Assembly: GCA_029260495.1 (NCBI GenBank)
Contig: JAJDDD010000005.1
Coordinates: 1 to 64,000, forward strand
Direction of reading: 5' to 3'
Length of the DNA: 64,000 nt
Source of the DNA: Phycisphaerales bacterium
GTDB taxonomy: Bacteria > Planctomycetota > Phycisphaerae > Phycisphaerales > UBA1924
The translations under genes were made by a program, and so were the position numbers. Below the pieces are notes generated by a model. That model was not told the DNA's origin. It saw only the letters and a program-made list of their open reading frames with translations, and made no database searches. Positions 59,817 through 64,000 of this stretch are shown piece by piece; the stretch's first letter is position 1; each line of letters opens with the position of its first letter.

Positions 59817-60980
59817 ATGTCTACTGTTCGACGCTGGTGTTCTCTCGGCTGCCAACTTGCCAAACAGGCCCTCTTCATCACAGCGATGGCGAGCCCCGCG
59901 CTGACGCTGAGCGCATGCGCCGCCGACAACGGCCCCGTCGCCCAGGCCCAGACAGTCCAGCAGCGGGCTGCCAATGCGCCCGAAGCACATGACACCTACG
60001 CAAAGCTCGGATATCGCTTCACCTGGCGCGGATTCCCGGTCATGGCCGCCAACGCGCGCGTCACACACTTTGATGTCTTCGATGACATCGTCATCGTTCA
60101 GGAAAACGCCAACACGCTCACCGTCATCGAGGCGACGACCGGCGCCAATCGCTGGTCCGCTGCTCTCGGGCGCCCGACAAACAAGTTCGTAGGCAATGTC
60201 CGCACCGGTGATCGCGTGCTCAGCTCCAGCGACCATGAGCTGTTCATTCTTAATGTAGACACCGGCGCCCTGCTGGATCGCCAGGGCCTCGAGGTTGTCG
60301 TCAACACCTCGCCGGTCGTCTTCGGAAGCACCGTGGTCTACGGCGCTACGTCCGGCGAAGTGATCGGACACAACATGGGGTCGCGCTACAAACGATGGGG
60401 ATATCTTCTTAAAGGGGCGATCCGCTCTGACCCGGCGACCGCGGGCGCTCTGGTTGGCGTCGTGAGTCAGGGAGGCGACGCGATCATTATTGATCCCGCG
60501 ACAGGCTCTTCAACCTCGCGCGGACGCATCTTTGATGGGCTCGCCAACGACCCCGTCGCCAACGCCTCCGCGATGTATGTCGCTGGGCTCGATCAATCCA
60601 TTTGGGCGTTTTCAACATTCGGCGGCGAGCGCCTCTGGCGCCTGCGCACTCAATACCCCATCAAGAGCCAGCCGACCGTTCACGACGGCGTGTTGTATGT
60701 GAATCTTCAGGAAAAAGGACTCACCGCAATCAACACTGCGACAGGCGAGATCATCTGGGAAACAAAGGACGCGCCCGGCGAAGTGATGGGCCAGCGCGAT
60801 GGATTGCTCTTCGTCTGGGATGGCGCCCGCGCCACACTCGTCGACAAAGAACGCGGCGGCGTCATGGAGCAAACCGAACTCCCCGGCGTGCATGAGCTGC
60901 GCATGAGCAGTTTTGAGGATGGCGATCTCTACACGGTGACGCGCTCGGGCGTCGTGTCCAAGTTCATGCCGAAAGGCTGA
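59817..60980 (+). CDS. PQQ-like beta-propeller lipoprotein (BamB-like)
   Basis: A 387-aa product with a lipobox (LTLSAC) near residue 34 and then PQQ-type propeller blades: DIVIVQENANTLTVIEATTGANRWSAALG, VSQGGDAIIIDPATGSS, LYVNLQEKGLTAINTATGEIIWET. BamB-like lipoproteins assist outer-membrane protein insertion; others are quinoprotein-like without a cofactor. No PQQ ligand set is evident. ATG 59817 is preferred over 59805, which lies on top of AAGGA. Confidence 0.78.
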   Translation: MSTVRRWCSLGCQLAKQALFITAMASPALTLSACAADNGPVAQAQTVQQRAANAPEAHDTYAKLGYRFTWRGFPVMAANARVTHFDVFDDIVIVQENANTLTVIEATTGANRWSAALGRPTNKFVGNVRTGDRVLSSSDHELFILNVDTGALLDRQGLEVVVNTSPVVFGSTVVYGATSGEVIGHNMGSRYKRWGYLLKGAIRSDPATAGALVGVVSQGGDAIIIDPATGSSTSRGRIFDGLANDPVANASAMYVAGLDQSIWAFSTFGGERLWRLRTQYPIKSQPTVHDGVLYVNLQEKGLTAINTATGEIIWETKDAPGEVMGQRDGLLFVWDGARATLVDKERGGVMEQTELPGVHELRMSSFEDGDLYTVTRSGVVSKFMPKG

Positions 60981-60987
60981 GCGTTTT

Positions 60988-61869
60988 TTATGAGCAACGC
61001 CGACGCCGCGCAGAAGCGATACCAACAAAACCCATCACAGCGATCATCGGTGACGGGCTGGGCATCGTATCTGACGGTCCATCCAATGGAATGAACGCAA
61101 AGCTGGATGAGAGCCCCGGGTTCTCCCCCGCCAGCAGGTCGCCCTGAGAGCCTACCAGGAATTCACCAGAAAAAATGTCAGACTGAAAAATCCCATGTGT
61201 GGTTTGCTCACCCAGTCGCGCGCCCGCGTCAAGACCAATGATTGAGAGCTGCGCTAGGAACACTTCAAACTGTCCGGAATCGGTATTGAACGTTGCATGA
61301 ATATCTTGGTTGGTTGGATCCGTTGCGCCCCAGCCAGAACTGATCGCATCTGGACGGCCATCTCCATCACGATCGGGGAAACCGAACCCGGGAAATCCTG
61401 TGACGGGAGACTCGCTATTTTTGACTACAGTTTTCTTGCCCACGCTGACATAAGTGTCCCACTCAAGCGTTGGCTCGATGTCAATGAACCCCTGCTTCGG
61501 GCGGAAGTCGCTGCCGAACGGCTCTGGCGTTTGGTAGAAGTAAGCGCTCTCGTTGAAATTGAAATCGCCGGCGCCAAAAAATGACTCTTTGCGTATGCCG
61601 AAGGCAGATCCAAATGGGTCGCCATCCCCGTGCGCCGCGCCGCTAAACGTACGATTCAAAAAGCCTGGATCTTCTCGGTTTGCTGATCCCGGTCCATCAA
61701 ATACAGCGTAAAAGTTAAACGTGCGAAAGCCGAGTCCTTCCGGGTCGATCTGCGCAGCAATCTCCGGCGCCGGCGCCACCTTATCCTCGCGGATGTCAAG
61801 CGTGATGAAGTCAGCGAAAGCAGGCGAGCAAAAACACAGCGCGCATGACGAAAAGGCGATAGTCCGCAT
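60988..61869 (-). CDS. Exported protein with PEP-CTERM-like sorting end
   Basis: A 293-aa product with a signal peptide (CALCFCSPAFADF), a beta-rich body with no catalytic motif, and a C-terminus consisting of PSPSP, a hydrophobic helix (MIAVMGFVGIA) and RRRR. This is the PEP-CTERM layout recognised by exosortases, but the central Glu is replaced (PSP). No exosortase gene is in the window. GGGAG precedes ATG 61869. It diverges from the M14 gene; 150 bases lie between them. Confidence 0.65.
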   Translation of the reverse strand: MRTIAFSSCALCFCSPAFADFITLDIREDKVAPAPEIAAQIDPEGLGFRTFNFYAVFDGPGSANREDPGFLNRTFSGAAHGDGDPFGSAFGIRKESFFGAGDFNFNESAYFYQTPEPFGSDFRPKQGFIDIEPTLEWDTYVSVGKKTVVKNSESPVTGFPGFGFPDRDGDGRPDAISSGWGATDPTNQDIHATFNTDSGQFEVFLAQLSIIGLDAGARLGEQTTHGIFQSDIFSGEFLVGSQGDLLAGENPGLSSSFAFIPLDGPSDTMPSPSPMIAVMGFVGIASARRRRCS

Positions 61870-62019
61870 TGGTATGAACTCCCAAATTTCCCCCTTGTGC
61901 TGCCGCATCTTACCGGACCAAGCAAACAGAGACAAGCTTTTTTCGCTGTCAAAGACAGCTTCTGGGGCTAAGCTTGGGGCAGAGCTTTTCCGTGACCCCG
62001 GCGAGACAGGAGCGAAATA

Positions 62020-64000
62020 ATGAGGCTGATGGCGAAAATGGTTGTGGCGTCTGTGTGCGCGGTGTGCGCATCGGGCGTGGTGATGGGCCAAATTGACGAT
62101 TTGGCGGGCGCCGACGTGCGCACATTATCGCCGCGCAGCACCGTCAGATACGACAACCACCGGCTGGTGCGCGCACACCTCAAGACCGCTCAGGACCTGC
62201 TTGCGATCGCTCAGATCAGCGACGATCACTGGGGCGAACGACTCGGAATCGGATCAGCATTCTTCCGTGTCGCGCCGGACCGGATGGCGCTGCTGGACGC
62301 TTCGGGGATTGAATATGAGGTTCTGCAGGAGAACATCCAGACGCTGATTGACGCTGAAGCGCAGCGGATCGCCGCTCGGGTTGCGCTGCGCGGCGCCGGC
62401 TTTGATTTCGCCGACTACCACCCGTATGCGACGGTCAATGCCTATCTCAACACACTGGATGATCTTGAGTTGCAGCCGGAGTTTTCCGCGAAGACAGAGA
62501 TTTTCAACGTCGGGCAAACGCTTGAATCGCGCGATGTTTTTGGCATACGAATCACCGGCGCGGGCAATGCTTTTCAGACCAAGCCGGCGCTGCTCCTGAA
62601 TAGCGCCCAACACGCGCGCGAGTGGGTGAGTGTTTCGACGACGATGTACATCGCGGATCAGCTCATTCGCACTTATGACACGGACCCAATGGTCAAGGCG
62701 CTGCTTGATTCGACAGAAGTGATCATCGTGCCGATCGTGAATGCGGACGGGTACGAGTATTCCTGGACGAACGTGCGTTTGTGGCGCAAGAACCGCAGGA
62801 ACAATCCGGTTGGCGGCGTTGGTGTGGATCCCAATCGAAACTGGAGCTTCCAGTGGGGCGGGCCGTTTTCGTCGGGTTCTGGCGGGGCGGAGACATATCG
62901 CGGGCCGGCGCCGTTCTCAGAGCCATGCACAGCGAACATGCGCGATTTCATCATCGCCAATAGTCATATTGTTTCGCATGTTGATCTGCACAGCTTCGCG
63001 CAGGTGGTGCTCGGGGCGTGGGGATATACGAATGATCCGGCGCCGATGGGCGAGATTCTGCTGCCTTTGGGTCAGGGTTTTAATGACGCGGTGCAGGCGG
63101 TGAATGGGGCGACGTATCAGTTCGGGACGGGCGGGTTTTTGATCGGAAATGCGGACGGGATCATGCCGGACTGGACGTTTGGCGATCAGGGGATTTTCAG
63201 CTGGACGCTTGAGCTGCGCGACACAGGAGCGAACGGATTTGTCCTGCCTCCGAGCCAGATTATTCCGACAGGGACCGAGGCGCTTGGCGGGGCGATGTTC
63301 TTGCTTGATGCGATCGCGCATCCGCTGGACATCACACATCCGAGCGGGCTGCCAGCTGCGGTAGAGCCTGGGGTTGCGCTGACAGCGAGCGCTGACATAA
63401 AAGGTGTGTTTGGCCAGCTTGATCCTGCGACAGCGAAGCTCTTTAGCCGAGTTGGCAGCGCGGGCGTCTTTACAGAATCTGCGCTGGCTTTTGTTGGCGG
63501 GAATCTTTACGAAGGAACACTTCCGGCGGGCGTGTGCGGAGACGTCATCGAATACTACTTTGAAGCGCAGACGACCGAAGGCATTGTGGCGCGCTCGCCT
63601 GATGATGCGCCGGCAAGTGTCTTCACCGTTGATGTGCGCGAATCCACGGTGACATTCGATGACAACTTTGATGCGAACACCGGCTGGAGCGGCGGCGTCG
63701 CGGGGGACACCGCTGGAACCGGCGTGTGGGAGCGCGTCGATCCCAACGGCACCGCGGCTCAGCCTGAGGATGACAACCCTGCGGGAACGGGGACGATGTG
63801 CTTTATCACTGGTCAGGGCACAGCAGGCGGCGGGATTGGTGACAACGATGTTGATGGCGGGTTCACCACACTTTTGTCCCCGGCGTTTGACGCGACTGCG
63901 GAAGCGGGCGACGCGGTGGTGTCCTATTACCGCTGGTATTCCAACGATCAGGGTGGGAACCCGAACACAGAGTCGATGCGGATTGAGATTTCTGATGACG
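62020..64000 (+). CDS. M14 family zinc carboxypeptidase (runs off the window)
   Basis: The frame from ATG 62020 is open to the last base, at least 660 residues. It has a signal peptide (cut near VVMGQ), a propeptide of about 100 residues and the M14 domain (about 130-430). The active-site set is H198 and E201 in QHAREW, zinc His H324 in DLHSFAQ, DPNRNW, and catalytic E398 in TLELRDTG. After about 550 a beta-sandwich region starts (FDDNFDANTGWSGG), like binding modules of exported enzymes. AGGAG precedes the ATG. A dockerin-like end outside the window is plausible but unseen. Confidence 0.88.
   Translation, partial: MRLMAKMVVASVCAVCASGVVMGQIDDLAGADVRTLSPRSTVRYDNHRLVRAHLKTAQDLLAIAQISDDHWGERLGIGSAFFRVAPDRMALLDASGIEYEVLQENIQTLIDAEAQRIAARVALRGAGFDFADYHPYATVNAYLNTLDDLELQPEFSAKTEIFNVGQTLESRDVFGIRITGAGNAFQTKPALLLNSAQHAREWVSVSTTMYIADQLIRTYDTDPMVKALLDSTEVIIVPIVNADGYEYSWTNVRLWRKNRRNNPVGGVGVDPNRNWSFQWGGPFSSGSGGAETYRGPAPFSEPCTANMRDFIIANSHIVSHVDLHSFAQVVLGAWGYTNDPAPMGEILLPLGQGFNDAVQAVNGATYQFGTGGFLIGNADGIMPDWTFGDQGIFSWTLELRDTGANGFVLPPSQIIPTGTEALGGAMFLLDAIAHPLDITHPSGLPAAVEPGVALTASADIKGVFGQLDPATAKLFSRVGSAGVFTESALAFVGGNLYEGTLPAGVCGDVIEYYFEAQTTEGIVARSPDDAPASVFTVDVRESTVTFDDNFDANTGWSGGVAGDTAGTGVWERVDPNGTAAQPEDDNPAGTGTMCFITGQGTAGGGIGDNDVDGGFTTLLSPAFDATAEAGDAVVSYYRWYSNDQGGNPNTESMRIEISDD

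Noticed and set aside
1-64000. tRNA, rRNA, CRISPR arrays, insertion sequences or prophage genes
   Set aside because: I found no cloverleaf ending in a typical T-arm, no regularly spaced repeats, and no transposase, integrase or phage structural protein motifs.

Overview
This window looks like a chromosome segment of a planctomycete, most likely of the class Phycisphaerae. The evidence is: high-GC coding DNA; several proteins ending in a dockerin-like repeat of the form DLNGDGxxxAADLAQLLGAWG; membrane proteins carrying a C-terminal CxxCxYDLxGLP...CPEC zinc ribbon; PEP-CTERM-like and prepilin-like exported proteins; and a Ser/Thr kinase-TPR gene divergent from an ECF-type sigma factor. I cannot name a genus. 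I saw no rRNA or tRNA gene, CRISPR array, insertion sequence or prophage. Both ends of the window cut genes.

Layout. 0-2.5 kb: end of an unknown gene, a GspH-like pseudopilin, a possible PD-(D/E)xK protein and small exported or membrane proteins. 2.6-6.1 kb: a BlaI/BlaR1-type pair behind two candidate operators. 6.4-15.4 kb: one operon of a 1086-aa TPR protein, ExbB, ExbD and a 1413-aa protein joining PD40 repeats, a TonB-like anchor and linker, and an alpha/alpha-barrel domain. 15.4-17.1 kb: two zinc-ribbon membrane proteins behind an AT-rich palindromic promoter. 17.2-23 kb: a ClpP-class protease, tmk, an FKBP lipoprotein, a small TPR protein, a 53-aa gene, a transglutaminase and a TatD nuclease. 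23-33 kb: M61 peptidase, DUF3467, pheA, membrane proteins, pepA, a HIT protein, PilZ. 33-38.6 kb: bcp, DinB, three exported proteins of which all end in the dockerin-like motif, and pdxH. 38.6-42.6 kb: kinase and sigma factor, cupin, MOSC. 42.6-53.2 kb: metalloprotease, HPt and response regulator-GGDEF, transsulfuration pair, thiE, M16 peptidase, thioesterase, ArsR with an SRPBCC partner, DUF1579. 53.4-64 kb: EamA permease, two bactofilin-type proteins, a broken DUF3052 gene, a MshEN-like orphan, OsmC, an FHA-GspE ATPase, riboflavin synthase, a beta-propeller lipoprotein, a PEP-CTERM-like protein and an M14 carboxypeptidase running off the end.

How the genes work together. The 6.4-15.4 kb operon looks like an ion-driven energy-transduction machine across the inner membrane. 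BlaI/BlaR1 and ArsR/SRPBCC are self-contained repressor modules. A diguanylate cyclase, a PilZ protein and a MshEN-like protein suggest c-di-GMP control of surface or secretion functions. Housekeeping genes (tmk, pheA, pepA, pdxH, cystathionine synthase and lyase, thiE, ribE) are scattered among them. Several genes have a -10-like hexamer ending 6-8 nt before the start codon and no Shine-Dalgarno sequence, which suggests leaderless transcripts. I judged function from motifs read by eye, not from database searches.
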